The translations under genes were made by a program, and so were the position numbers. A stretch of 50,136 nucleotides of DNA from Candidatus Cryptobacteroides onthequi (GTDB lineage: Bacteria > Bacteroidota > Bacteroidia > Bacteroidales > UBA932). A model generated the notes under the pieces. That model did not search any database and was not told the origin of the DNA. It saw only the letters and a program-made list of their open reading frames with translations. Numbering within the stretch: position 1 is the first letter of the stretch; every line of letters starts with the position of its first letter. This document shows positions 40,888 through 49,861 of this stretch, piece by piece. The stretch lies in NCBI GenBank assembly GCA_018066125.1, contig JAGHSA010000061.1, positions 1 to 50,136 of the forward strand. The letters are read 5' to 3'.

Positions 40888-40919
40888 AAGTCTTCCTAGA
40901 TCTTCAGGAAGACTTTTTT
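40888..40919 (+). terminator. Terminator for the thioesterase unit, inside the convergent coding end
   Basis: A 10-bp stem AAGTCTTCCT/AGGAAGACTT with an 8-nt loop is followed by a T-run. From 40896 onward it overlaps the last codons of the minus-strand NagX-type gene, so the FLKI-stop coding end also forms the hairpin. Confidence 0.82.
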
Positions 40920-42008
40920 CTTGTAAAGGAAGTAAAGGAAGAGCCATCCGAGCATGAAATATCCGACTGCGAGGATGAGCTTTCCGACAGGCTCTGGGCA
41001 GAGACCAGCGAGTCCGGAGAAGAAGAACTTGTTGATGGAACCGAAGCCTATGATTCTCTGGGCCATGTAGATGGTGATGGAGTTCATTCCGACCACCTTG
41101 AAGAATGTGGTCCACCTGTTCCAGCCCTTCACGTCGATGATCCAGTAGAAGATCGCGAACATGGCGAGAGAATATGAGCCGACCACGAGAACGAAGGAAC
41201 TTGTCCATATCTGTTTGATGACAGGGAAGTCAAGGCTCCAGATAAGACCGGTGACAAGCATAAGGGCAGCTGCACCGAGCATCCACAGAGTCTTCTTGTT
41301 TCCAGACATCTTCTCTTCAGGTATTCTTGCGAATTCACCTGTGAACATGCCCAGCATGGCTGTGACTATACCCGGGATGTTGCTGAGTATGCCTTCCGGA
41401 TCCATAAGCCCGTCGAAATATGGAAGGTGGGAGGGAATGAGCATCCTGTCGACATATCCGGCGAGGTTGCCGTCAACCGAGTGCCATACGGCCTGAGGAA
41501 AATCCGGGGCAGGGAAGAAACGGAGCAGCAGCCAGTAGCCAACCAGCAGCGCTGCGGCTATGACAGCACGTGCGGCAGGTTTGAAATTGATGAAAAGCAA
41601 TGCAGCGAACATCCATGAAATGCCGATCCTGGACAATACGCTGCAATAGCGTACATGTGCAAGGTCAAGATTGAGCAGACCGTTGTAGATCAGTCCGAAC
41701 AGGATCAGGAGAAGTCCCCTGACAATGATCTTCCTGTATATCTGGCTCCGTCCAGCGCCGTTTGCCATCTGTTTCGCATAAGAGAACGGCCACGAGATGC
41801 CGGCGATGAAGAGGAACAGAGGGAATATCGTGTCGTGGTGCCTGAGCCCTTCCCATGATACATGCGACATCTGCGTCGCAAGCCAGCAGCGGTCGCCGCC
41901 GGGGAACAGGTTGCACAGGGCAGTGATGACACCGGCCATACCCATGATGAACATCATGTCAAATCCTCTCAGGGTGTCGAGAGAGAGGAGTCTTTTGTTC
42001 TCTTCCAT
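40896..42008 (-). CDS. NagX/HGSNAT-like membrane acyltransferase (DUF5009)
   Basis: Multi-span membrane protein of the COG4299 group, related to heparan-alpha-glucosaminide N-acetyltransferase, which uses acetyl-CoA to acetylate glucosamine across a membrane. At 370 aa the start MEENKRLLSLDTLRGFDMMFIMGMAG is the conserved opening. HHDTIFPLFLFIAGISWPFS, YNGLLNLDLAHVRYCSVLSRIGISW and DPEGILSNIPGIVTAMLGMFTGE match the family. About ten spans are expected. It starts 2 nt after the heparinase gene stop. Pairing with a heparinase-type lyase suggests processing of glucosamine-containing glycans; direct substrate evidence is absent. Confidence 0.87.
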   Translation of the reverse strand: MEENKRLLSLDTLRGFDMMFIMGMAGVITALCNLFPGGDRCWLATQMSHVSWEGLRHHDTIFPLFLFIAGISWPFSYAKQMANGAGRSQIYRKIIVRGLLLILFGLIYNGLLNLDLAHVRYCSVLSRIGISWMFAALLFINFKPAARAVIAAALLVGYWLLLRFFPAPDFPQAVWHSVDGNLAGYVDRMLIPSHLPYFDGLMDPEGILSNIPGIVTAMLGMFTGEFARIPEEKMSGNKKTLWMLGAAALMLVTGLIWSLDFPVIKQIWTSSFVLVVGSYSLAMFAIFYWIIDVKGWNRWTTFFKVVGMNSITIYMAQRIIGFGSINKFFFSGLAGLCPEPVGKLILAVGYFMLGWLFLYFLYKKKVFLKI

Positions 42009-42010
42009 AT

Positions 42011-43897
42011 CTATATCTTCTTGAGTGTTGTTGTATATGCGGCGCCTGCTTCTGCAGGGGTCTCTGATTCGAAGCCGACTACCCATACAGGCGCAGGATA
42101 CGGCGCTTCGCCCTGCGGTATGATGCCTTCGTAGTCGCGGCAGTTGCCTGACCATATGCGGTAGGTGACCTTCTCCGAGCTTTGTGTGGCGAGTTTCATC
42201 TCTATGCCTCCTGCGCGCAGGATGATGCCGTCCTCTGTGAGTTCAGGCTCGGACGGTGTGACCATGGACCATCTGACCGAGGCTTTTTCTCCGCCAGACT
42301 GGAAAATGTCTGTGATGCGCAGATGATCGGAATCGGCAATCACGATCTCGCGCTTCACTGACTTGAATGTCTCGCCGAATACGCTTGTCATGTCAAGTGT
42401 GCCGCCCTTCATGCCAGTGGTGTCCCATACTTGCTCGAGGGTTGCGAATCCATTCACCAGGTGATCCCGGTCGTTGACGGTCACTGTGCTGTGGAATCGG
42501 TTGTTGATGCGGCAGAGACGCCATCTCAGCGATTCCTGATTCATGGCCCAGTATTCTCCTCCGTTGGCCCATGTCAGGTTCTCCACTTCTGCGTAGCTCT
42601 GGCATACCATATCCATAGACCATCTCTGACCATAGGCGTCATAGACGAATGAACCGGCATCCATGTGGGCATGGTTCTCGGCTGCCGTGCCTCCCTTGAT
42701 GCCGAGATACAGGTCCCGGGAGCCCCAGCCTGTCCTGGTCATCACTACAGGCGTGCCGCCCTGGCCGCTGTATGTAAGGGTCTCGGGTGCCTTGATCTGT
42801 GCAGGGTCGATCTTGAGGGCGTACTTGATGAAGACGGGGAGAAGTCTGCAGTTGTAGCCGCGCTCCCGGAGAAGCTCCAGCTCGCTGAACAGCAGGTCCT
42901 TCTTTCCGAATCGTGCGGCGAAATACCAGAGCCCGGGATCAGGACTGATATTGTCTCCGTTGTCGGAGTAGTTGAAACACTTGCCTGCGTTGCCCCGGGT
43001 GAAGACGTAGTAGTCCATGGTGCGGTCGAAGCCCTGTATGTCACTGGCTCCGAAATCAGTCCCGAAGGCCTTCTCGAGCTCTGTGTTGAGCAGTATCTGG
43101 AACTGTGTGCCGTAACTCCAGTATCCAGGACCTTCGCGATAGGCACCGTCAGGGGAGTAGCCGGTCTCTACACACGGGCGGTTCGATGTGACGGCGTCAT
43201 TCACGGAGCCCAAGGCATCTTCCGGCCATACGTCCGCAAATGCGATTGCGGCAGCCGCCACGCCTCCGTTGCAGACCTGGTTCCAGTTGTTTATGCTGCT
43301 GTAGAACCAAGCACTCTTGCGCGTGTCGAACACATATGCCTTGACAGCCTTCTCCGCCAGTGCGCGAGTCTCGGGCTGCAGCGAGTCATAGAGCCAGTCG
43401 TAGCCGAAAGAGACCGCGGCTCCCATCTCTCCTGTGTCGAGATAGTGCGAAGGGTTCCAGTCGGCAAAGGAGCAGACACTCTGCATGTCTGCCTCGGCGC
43501 GCTCGAGATACTTCCTGTCCCCTGTGAAACGGTACGCGTATGCGCATGCCGCAATCCTGTTGAGTGCGGCACGTGACACATGGAGGATGCGCTTGTTGGA
43601 TATGTCTTTCTTGTAGATGATCGGATCTGCCGTGAGGCTGGCATCCGCCGCAGCCATCACACTTCTGTGTATGAGGACGATAGGGGTATCCATACCCTTG
43701 CCGATGTCGCGTTTCACGGCTTTGAATACAGCCTTGAAATCCTTTGCATCCATCACGAGCCTTGGATGGCTTCGCTGCCCAAGCTGCGTGATGTCGGCGG
43801 TGTCCACAGATGTCTTTTCTGCCGGTGCCCTGCCGCATGAAAGGATGATCAGCATGCACAGTACAGCCTGTGCGGTTCTTTTGATGATACTGTTCAT
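42011..43897 (-). CDS. Heparinase II/III family polysaccharide lyase-like lipoprotein
   Basis: Probable periplasmic lyase or related enzyme acting on uronic-acid polysaccharides. The start MNSIIKRTAQAVLCMLIILSCG has a lipobox LSC. The N-terminal alpha/alpha-toroid begins around SHPRLVMDAKDF and includes AYAYRFTGDRKYLERAE, FGYDWLYDSL and NNWNQVCNGG (Asn and neighbouring residues near the active site). The C-terminal Hepar_II_III beta-sandwich has GGTAAENHAHMDAGSFVYDAYGQRWSMDM, with a conserved His pair. At 628 aa it is normal. Its ATG overlaps the YitT stop by 4 nt, and NagX follows after 2 nt. Heparin, heparan, alginate or other uronates are possible targets. Confidence 0.88.
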   Translation of the reverse strand: MNSIIKRTAQAVLCMLIILSCGRAPAEKTSVDTADITQLGQRSHPRLVMDAKDFKAVFKAVKRDIGKGMDTPIVLIHRSVMAAADASLTADPIIYKKDISNKRILHVSRAALNRIAACAYAYRFTGDRKYLERAEADMQSVCSFADWNPSHYLDTGEMGAAVSFGYDWLYDSLQPETRALAEKAVKAYVFDTRKSAWFYSSINNWNQVCNGGVAAAAIAFADVWPEDALGSVNDAVTSNRPCVETGYSPDGAYREGPGYWSYGTQFQILLNTELEKAFGTDFGASDIQGFDRTMDYYVFTRGNAGKCFNYSDNGDNISPDPGLWYFAARFGKKDLLFSELELLRERGYNCRLLPVFIKYALKIDPAQIKAPETLTYSGQGGTPVVMTRTGWGSRDLYLGIKGGTAAENHAHMDAGSFVYDAYGQRWSMDMVCQSYAEVENLTWANGGEYWAMNQESLRWRLCRINNRFHSTVTVNDRDHLVNGFATLEQVWDTTGMKGGTLDMTSVFGETFKSVKREIVIADSDHLRITDIFQSGGEKASVRWSMVTPSEPELTEDGIILRAGGIEMKLATQSSEKVTYRIWSGNCRDYEGIIPQGEAPYPAPVWVVGFESETPAEAGAAYTTTLKKI

Positions 43898-44901
43898 GAT
43901 TTGTATTCTGTGTCTGTATGGCGTGCATCCACGCCTGTGGTGATCTCTGTCATCTTGTGGTGCTTGAACCATGTTCCATATACCTCGCTCACGTTGCCGG
44001 CTGTGATGAATGCCTTGACCTGGTTGCGCTTCAGGAACGCCATCAGGTCTGAAAACTCATCCTGTGTCAGCAGGGCCTGGATTTCCTTCTTTGCTTCGCA
44101 TGTGTAGCCTCCGGTGACATCGTAGAGGCTGCAGCCGCGTACAAGGTCGCGGGTGATGAACTGGCGTACAAGCTCTGAATCCTCAATGCGGTCGGGAATG
44201 ACGCATACGCGTTTGCGCTTGTTGATGCCTGCGGTGAAATAGTCGATCACCAGACCATTGATCCAGGTGCCGATCAGACCGATCACCACCATCCTGAAAG
44301 GATTGATGGCAAATCCGGTGCAGCAGATCACACCTCCGGCAACCGCCACAGACGTGCCTATGTCGAAATGGCATTTGTCACTCAGTATTCTTGCCACGAT
44401 GTCAAGACCTCCGGTTGAGGCGTTGATGTTGAAAAGGATAGCCTGTGATGCTCCAAGCAGAAGCACGAAACAGCACAGGTCGAACCATGGGTCTCCCATC
44501 ACGGACATTGTGCCGGTAGTCTGGCTCATTACCGCGAATCTTTCCCATGGCGCCACCTTGTCCAGCAGGCCGGTGAGGGGACCGAGAAGCAGGGCGCAGT
44601 AGACGGTCTTCGCTCCGAAATCCTTGTCCACGAGGAAGTATGCCAGGATCAGGAGCATGATGTTGATCACCAGAATGCTTGTCGAGAGCTTGAGGGTGAT
44701 GCCCACAGCAGCTGCGAGGTTCACAAGCACGATGCAGAATCCCGACAGCGTGCCCACGACGAGCTTTCCCGGTACCTGGAAATAATAGATGGCGGCAGCA
44801 GCCACAAGCATGCCTGCTGTCATGATGATGAGTTCCTTCCAGAACTGCCAGGTGCACAATGCTGCGGCAGCTTCATGGATGTTTGTCTTGAGGCTCTTCA
44901 T
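43894..44901 (-). CDS. YitT family membrane protein (DUF161 plus DUF2179)
   Basis: Inner membrane protein of the widespread YitT family, of unknown transport role. At 335 aa it has a N-terminal hydrophobic half with five to six spans (ELIIMTAGMLVAAAAIYYFQVPGKLV, GGLDIVARILSDK). GGLDIVARILSDKCHFDIGTSVAVAG is the family signature. The soluble DUF2179 domain lies at the C-terminus (GCSLYDVTGGYTCEAKKEIQALLTQDEF). It opens a three-gene minus-strand operon with the heparinase-type lyase and NagX. The 173-nt region between it and the divergent Omp85 gene carries the Omp85 promoter. Confidence 0.9.
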   Translation of the reverse strand: MKSLKTNIHEAAAALCTWQFWKELIIMTAGMLVAAAAIYYFQVPGKLVVGTLSGFCIVLVNLAAAVGITLKLSTSILVINIMLLILAYFLVDKDFGAKTVYCALLLGPLTGLLDKVAPWERFAVMSQTTGTMSVMGDPWFDLCCFVLLLGASQAILFNINASTGGLDIVARILSDKCHFDIGTSVAVAGGVICCTGFAINPFRMVVIGLIGTWINGLVIDYFTAGINKRKRVCVIPDRIEDSELVRQFITRDLVRGCSLYDVTGGYTCEAKKEIQALLTQDEFSDLMAFLKRNQVKAFITAGNVSEVYGTWFKHHKMTEITTGVDARHTDTEYKS

Positions 44902-45024
44902 TTTGTCTGTAAGCGAGTGTTTGGTCAGTCAGTGATATATCAATGCAATTTAGTCACATTCTTTGATTGCGCCAAGGGATGATTCTGATATTTTGATACA
45001 GTACCGCGCTGTTTGGACGTGAAT

Positions 45025-45056
45025 TTTCCTCAAATACCGGAAATTCCATATATTTG
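45025..45056 (+). promoter_or_regulatory. Promoter for the Omp85-like gene (TTTC, 20 nt, TATATTTG)
   Basis: TATATTTG at 45049-45056 with a near-consensus TTTC at 45025-45028. It gives a short leader before the ATG at 45075 and excludes the frame opening at 45054. Confidence 0.6.
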
Positions 45057-45074
45057 TGTCCAAATCACTGGAAT

Positions 45075-46424
45075 ATGAAAAGATCAATCATTCTTGCAGC
45101 GCTGATGCTTTGCGCGGCTGTCTCAGCCAGGGCCCAGAAAGAAGACATCATCAAGACCGGCTACAATTTCGGACCTCTTCCTGCCATCGCATACGATGCG
45201 GACAAGGGTTTCCAGTATGGCGCCATTCTCCAGATATACAACTATGGCGACGGACACAACTATCCAAACTACGACCACTATACCTATCTGGAGTACTCCC
45301 GCTTCACAAAGGGATCGCAGCTCATCCAGGTCCAGCATGACAACAAGGAACTCATTCCAGGCATAAGATGGAGCTCTTCTCTCCGCATAAGCCTGGACAA
45401 GGCGCTTGACTTCTACGGATTCAACGGATACCAGTCATACTACGCCAACTCCAGGATGGAGGCTGGCAATGACGGGCTTGCCTTTGGCTTCTCGCCATTC
45501 TATAGGATGATGAAGAATGAGTACAGCATCAAGTCCGATCTCCTTGGAAAGATCAACGACAATCTCCAGTGGGGGTTCGGAGTGTTTGCGCGCTACTTCC
45601 AGACTGGAGACATAGATTATGCAAGTGTCAACAAGGGCAAGGATGAGGCTGTGATGTTCCCTGGAGAGATCCCGACCCTTTTCAGCATCTACAAGAAATA
45701 TGGCATCATCTCCGAAGAAGAGGCAGACGGCGGATTCTCATCAGGTTTCCGTACCGGACTGGTGTATGATACCCGAGACAAGGAGGGAGCTCCTACCCGT
45801 GGAATATGGGCCGAGGGACACTTTACTGCTTCACTTCCGTACATCTCAAAGATTCCTTATTACCGTTACTCATTCACATGGAGACAGTATTTCCCTGTCA
45901 TCGGCAATGACGTGCTCACATTTGCGTACAGACTCAACTATGAGGGAAATATCGGCAAGAAGGTTCCATTCTATGCGCTCCCTTACATCACATCTCTCGG
46001 AAGCAAGTGTGACTTCGACGGCATGGGAGGATACAGGTCTGCACGAGGCATCATGCGTACCCGCGTGGTCGGTCTCGACATGATGGCCTATACTGTGGAA
46101 TTCAGATGGCGTCCTATCCGCTTCCAGATGCTCAACCAGAACTTCGGCATCGGCCTGAGCGTATTCAGCGACGGCTGCATGGCTACCAGATGTCTTGACA
46201 TGAAAACACTCTCGTTCGTCTCTGCCACACCGGTCCCTGTATTCGGACAGGATAAGGAGACGCTGCACTCGGCAGTCGGCTCAGGACTCCGTTTCATCAT
46301 GAATGAGAACTTCATCGTGGCAGCCGAGTATGGCATTCCTGTCACTCATTTCATGAAGAACAGCCCTCTGTACAACCAGGACGGCACAGGTGCCTTCTAC
46401 ATCAACCTGGGATATACATTCTAG
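45075..46424 (+). CDS. BamA/TamA-type (Omp85) outer membrane barrel without POTRA domains
   Basis: Exported outer membrane beta-barrel of 449 aa. The start MKRSIILAALMLCAAVSARA is a signal peptide. The mature protein goes almost directly into strand repeats (FQYGAILQIYNYGDG, YTYLEYSRFT) with no room for POTRA domains. Late motifs typical of the surface-antigen/Omp85 C-terminal barrel are SSGFRTGLVYDTRDKEGAPTRG, YRLNYEGNIG, LGGYRS-like GMGGYRSARG and the terminal INLGYTF ending in Phe. It may assist insertion or secretion, or be a barrel recruited for another job. It converges with the LRR protein gene (20 nt apart, no clear terminator). Confidence 0.85.
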   Translation: MKRSIILAALMLCAAVSARAQKEDIIKTGYNFGPLPAIAYDADKGFQYGAILQIYNYGDGHNYPNYDHYTYLEYSRFTKGSQLIQVQHDNKELIPGIRWSSSLRISLDKALDFYGFNGYQSYYANSRMEAGNDGLAFGFSPFYRMMKNEYSIKSDLLGKINDNLQWGFGVFARYFQTGDIDYASVNKGKDEAVMFPGEIPTLFSIYKKYGIISEEEADGGFSSGFRTGLVYDTRDKEGAPTRGIWAEGHFTASLPYISKIPYYRYSFTWRQYFPVIGNDVLTFAYRLNYEGNIGKKVPFYALPYITSLGSKCDFDGMGGYRSARGIMRTRVVGLDMMAYTVEFRWRPIRFQMLNQNFGIGLSVFSDGCMATRCLDMKTLSFVSATPVPVFGQDKETLHSAVGSGLRFIMNENFIVAAEYGIPVTHFMKNSPLYNQDGTGAFYINLGYTF

Positions 46425-46444
46425 AAAGCTGCTTTCTGCTCCTT

Positions 46445-49400
46445 TCAGAATCCTTTGATGTTGGATGCGACAGCGGACCATTCCGGATGGTTCCGGTATG
46501 CTGCCAGTGCAGCTTTAGGTACATGGAAGGTGATGACAGTATTGCCGGGATCAAAGAATAGGAAGTCGACTTTCGGAGGAACAGTATTCATCAGGTAGAT
46601 GTCAAATGCAGCAGCATTGTCGGGGTTGCCGTAGAAGTCGGCTTGGATGTCGGTGATGCTGGATGGGAGGGTCACCGTTTTCAGTTTTGGAGCGCCGACG
46701 AATGAACGGAGTCCTATTGTGGTCAGGCCATTCTTGAATTCTATGTCCTGGATGGTTCTGTTGTATACACAGAAGTTCGGGTCGAGTTCTGACAGAGAGC
46801 TTGGAAGAACGACAGTATCTATTTTTACATCATAGAGTTCAGAAACCGTCTTTACGCCTTCTGGTACATCGATACGGCTCTGGCGGTAGTCGCCCAGGGC
46901 ATTGAAAGGATATTCATCGAGGCTTGACGGCAGGAAATCCAGAGATCTGATGTCGCAGCCGGCGAAAGCGCCGATCCCTATTCTGCGAATGTTCTGAGGT
47001 ATGATGATATTGTCCGATGAAAGAGATTCGTCAAACCTGCAGCAGCCAAGCGGAATCTCTGTCATGGATGGGGAGAAAGTGATCTTGTGCAGCTCGTGAC
47101 AGGATTCGAATGCTCCGTCACCTACTTTCGTGACATTTGATGGCAATACGACTTCCTGTATCCTGTCGCTGTGATAGAATGCTCCGGAGCCTATGGTCTT
47201 GATATGGGAGGGAATATTCAGAGTCCATGGGGTACCGATCGGTCCTCTGTGATCTATAGGGTTACCGCCGGAAATGTAACTGTCAGCAAAACACCCGGCA
47301 GGGATCTCTGTCATACCCAGAGGAATCTCGATCAAGTGGCGAAGTTGCATGTTGCGGAATGCTTGTTCGCCGAAAACAATTGCTGGGTTGTCATATGTGA
47401 CATCGTAGACAGGATATAGATTCAATGGCCCATCCATGTATCTGACGTTGGGACCAAGGTAAAGGGCGACTATCTTGTAGTTGTCTGGGATCTTGTTCCT
47501 GAATGTCTTGCTCTCGACGATGCCGTCGTTGCAGTACAGCTCCACAATGGCGTCTCCGATGGATGATGTGATAGTGTTGAATGCATCTGATGGGACATCG
47601 ACCAGATAGATGGGGCCTTCGTGGCCATACCATTTCACACCGGAGCCCAAGTAGTCGGGACCACCGCTGAATGTCACCTTTCTGTATGGGCGGAGGTCAA
47701 CTGTCGGCAGAGGGTAGTCCGCGGGTCTCTCGTGGTCGCAGAAGAACCATTGGTATCCGAAGTTGATTTCATCGACGGTCGGCATGACGATATCTTTCAG
47801 CATCGGTGTATAGGAGAATGCATAGTCAGGGATGCTCTTGAGGTCAGATGGGAATCTGACCTTTTGTAGCTTCCGGCAGTATCCGAACAGACCGATAGCG
47901 TCACTCAGGTCTATCCCGTCATGGAAATCAACTGACTCAAGATCATCCCATACGCAGAACAGAGGCCCGTGTATCTCCTTGACAGATGCCGGGAGGGTCA
48001 GGTTCTTTGGCCTCCATGCACCGTTGAACAGACCTCCGTACACAAAGGTGACGTCGCTGCCGTAATCATTTATTGCCAGACTCACTGCCTTTGTGCTCAT
48101 CCAGTTGGTGATATCTATACCGTGGGATGAACGCAGGAGATTGGAGTATATGGTGTCGATGACTACCGGCAGACGCACCTCTCCATCTACATAGAAGCAT
48201 TCCTGCAGGCCGACTACACCGTCTTCTGTCTCCATCTGGGACATGTCGAGGAAGGTGGCGTTGATCATCTGTGCTGCCAGCTGGAGCTCTTCGTGTGTCA
48301 TCTTTCCCTTGATGGTGACTTTAGGAATCATATGGAGGTAGTCCACCCAGTATGCTCCGTCTCCATGCTCGATGGTGATCGCGTCGGTGAATGGATCCTG
48401 ATTGACGGTCACATTCTTGTATGCGGTGTTGTCGGCGTTGCTCACCTTCAGCGTTGCACTCCTGGGTCTCGGTGTCATGTTGGCGTCGACAGAGATCGTG
48501 ACGGTATGCGGCGCTATGGATTTTGTGCCGACTACACGGATCCAGCTCTCTCCGCCAGGGATGGTGGCGCTTCCGACGCCGTCAGCCATATAATTGAGAA
48601 TGTACGTGCCTCCGGTGGACTGCACCCTGATATCATTGGCGTCCATGGAGAAGTATTTGTCCCCTGGCACTCCATCGCCGTTCATGTCCAGATACTGGAG
48701 GAAGTCAGGGACTGTGCCGTACTGATTCATGAGGTTGTTTGTGATTCCTACCGGGTCGATGGTGTAGCGGTAGCTTTCGTAGCCATGGCCGCTGGAGCTT
48801 CCGCCAGATGCTATGTCTGCAGAAATCTTGGAATACAGCTCGCTGAGCTCGCCTTCGCTGCGCCCTGACTGAAGCATCACGGATACGGCTGCGAGTATGG
48901 CGTCTCCCGAAGCTGCCCCGGCAAGGTCCAGCTTCTCAAATCCCTCTGTGGTTCCTGTGATTCTGAACACGGACAGAACTTCGCTTTCCGCCTGCTTCTT
49001 GGCTTCTTTGAAGTCAGTGCCCTGTCTGATGAGTCTGCGGATGCGTTCATAGGAAAGGGTAGTGAGTATGTTGACATTGTCAGCGCCTTTCTTTGATAGG
49101 TCTGTGATGGATCTCAGTGTGATAGGCGCATCTGAGATGCGGCCGGTGCACTCGTTGAAGTAGTAGCCCTGAGCGATGATTTCGGCATATTTCGATTCGA
49201 TCTCGCTGCCGATCTCGTAGTCTCCGAGGTCGTTGGTGGTGACGGTGGAGTAGCTCTTGCCCGTCGGGTTGAGCTGGTCATCGAGTGCCTGTATGGCGAT
49301 GGTCGATCCCTGGATGAACGGTCCCTTCTGGATGCTGCCCTTGGCTGAGTAGGTGGCATGATCATCTTCTTCCTTCCCCTCAGGTGATGTGCAGCCCGTG

Positions 49401-49468
49401 AAGATGGCAGACGCAGTCAGATACAGTCCGGCCGAGAGGATGCTTATGAATGAGATATGTTTCATCAT
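46445..49468 (-). CDS. Large surface lipoprotein: BACON-like domain plus LRR_5 (BspA-type) repeats
   Basis: Probable cell-surface lipoprotein of 1007 aa. The signal peptide ends in the lipobox FTGC (about Cys26). A starting ATG one codon downstream (49465) is equally possible. Residues ~40-120 form a carboxypeptidase-regulatory-like beta domain (SIQKGPFIQGSTIAIQALD). A helical segment follows, then a BACON-like domain (about 290-375; WIRVVGTKSIAPHTVTISVDAN, SATLKVSNAD). The C-terminal half is BspA-type leucine-rich repeats (LKSIPDYAFSYTPMLKDIVMP, KTIGSGAFYHSDRIQEVVLPSNV, TTIGLRSFVGAPKLKTVTLPSSI). Such proteins mediate adhesion or glycan contact. A DMNGDGVPGD calcium-loop-like motif precedes the BACON region. 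Confidence 0.88.
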   Translation of the reverse strand: MMKHISFISILSAGLYLTASAIFTGCTSPEGKEEDDHATYSAKGSIQKGPFIQGSTIAIQALDDQLNPTGKSYSTVTTNDLGDYEIGSEIESKYAEIIAQGYYFNECTGRISDAPITLRSITDLSKKGADNVNILTTLSYERIRRLIRQGTDFKEAKKQAESEVLSVFRITGTTEGFEKLDLAGAASGDAILAAVSVMLQSGRSEGELSELYSKISADIASGGSSSGHGYESYRYTIDPVGITNNLMNQYGTVPDFLQYLDMNGDGVPGDKYFSMDANDIRVQSTGGTYILNYMADGVGSATIPGGESWIRVVGTKSIAPHTVTISVDANMTPRPRSATLKVSNADNTAYKNVTVNQDPFTDAITIEHGDGAYWVDYLHMIPKVTIKGKMTHEELQLAAQMINATFLDMSQMETEDGVVGLQECFYVDGEVRLPVVIDTIYSNLLRSSHGIDITNWMSTKAVSLAINDYGSDVTFVYGGLFNGAWRPKNLTLPASVKEIHGPLFCVWDDLESVDFHDGIDLSDAIGLFGYCRKLQKVRFPSDLKSIPDYAFSYTPMLKDIVMPTVDEINFGYQWFFCDHERPADYPLPTVDLRPYRKVTFSGGPDYLGSGVKWYGHEGPIYLVDVPSDAFNTITSSIGDAIVELYCNDGIVESKTFRNKIPDNYKIVALYLGPNVRYMDGPLNLYPVYDVTYDNPAIVFGEQAFRNMQLRHLIEIPLGMTEIPAGCFADSYISGGNPIDHRGPIGTPWTLNIPSHIKTIGSGAFYHSDRIQEVVLPSNVTKVGDGAFESCHELHKITFSPSMTEIPLGCCRFDESLSSDNIIIPQNIRRIGIGAFAGCDIRSLDFLPSSLDEYPFNALGDYRQSRIDVPEGVKTVSELYDVKIDTVVLPSSLSELDPNFCVYNRTIQDIEFKNGLTTIGLRSFVGAPKLKTVTLPSSITDIQADFYGNPDNAAAFDIYLMNTVPPKVDFLFFDPGNTVITFHVPKAALAAYRNHPEWSAVASNIKGF

Positions 49469-49488
49469 ACGATATCGATATTTTTATT

Positions 49489-49496
49489 CAAATGTA
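49489..49496 (-). promoter_or_regulatory. Likely -7 element for the LRR lipoprotein gene
   Basis: TACATTTG on the minus strand lies 21-28 nt before the start, with CTG (49518-49516) 19 nt further upstream as an imperfect -33 box. Confidence 0.6.
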
Positions 49497-49589
49497 GGAA
49501 ATTTTACTTTGGCATCAGTATTTGACTCGGAAAGGAATGCATTATCTGATTTATTTTCTCTTTTGTATGTATCTTCTCTTTGGTCACGA

Positions 49590-49643
49590 CTGATCCAGAG
49601 CACCCCCGCTACAGGTGCCTGTGAGGCAGGTTATCTGGATCAG
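49590..49643. repeat. 54-bp inverted-repeat element, copy 1
   Basis: Perfect 10-bp ends CTGATCCAGA / TCTGGATCAG around a 34-nt centre containing GCAC...GTGC and ACAGG/CCTGT. It matches copy 2 (49663-49716) at 41 of 54 positions without gaps; starts are 73 nt apart. Confidence 0.88.
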
Positions 49644-49662
49644 CAGGGCCAATAGCTAGGCC

Positions 49663-49716
49663 TTGATTCAGAGCACCCTCATTACAGTGTGCTGTAAGGC
49701 AGGTCAGCAGGATCAG
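49663..49716. repeat. 54-bp inverted-repeat element, copy 2
   Basis: Same length as copy 1, with GAGCACCC, TTACAG-like centre and GGCAGGT conserved. Its ends (TTGATTCAGA / GGATCAG) pair less well. The internal GCAC/GTGC pair is retained although the sequence between differs. Confidence 0.85.
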
Positions 49717-49861
49717 TGATGACCAGATACTGTGGGAAGACAATACTTCAGATGTCACTCCGACCCTTGGACAAGGCAGCTGCTCCGGGCAATGTCTCGG
49801 ATTTCAGCCGCTGCTCCAAGTCGCCGCGTGACTTCCCATCTCCGTCTCTTTTGTCGTGCCC

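Noticed and set aside
42665-43576. 303-codon plus-strand frame opposite the heparinase gene
   Set aside because: Antisense shadow; the heparinase frame shows conserved motifs and operon overlaps.
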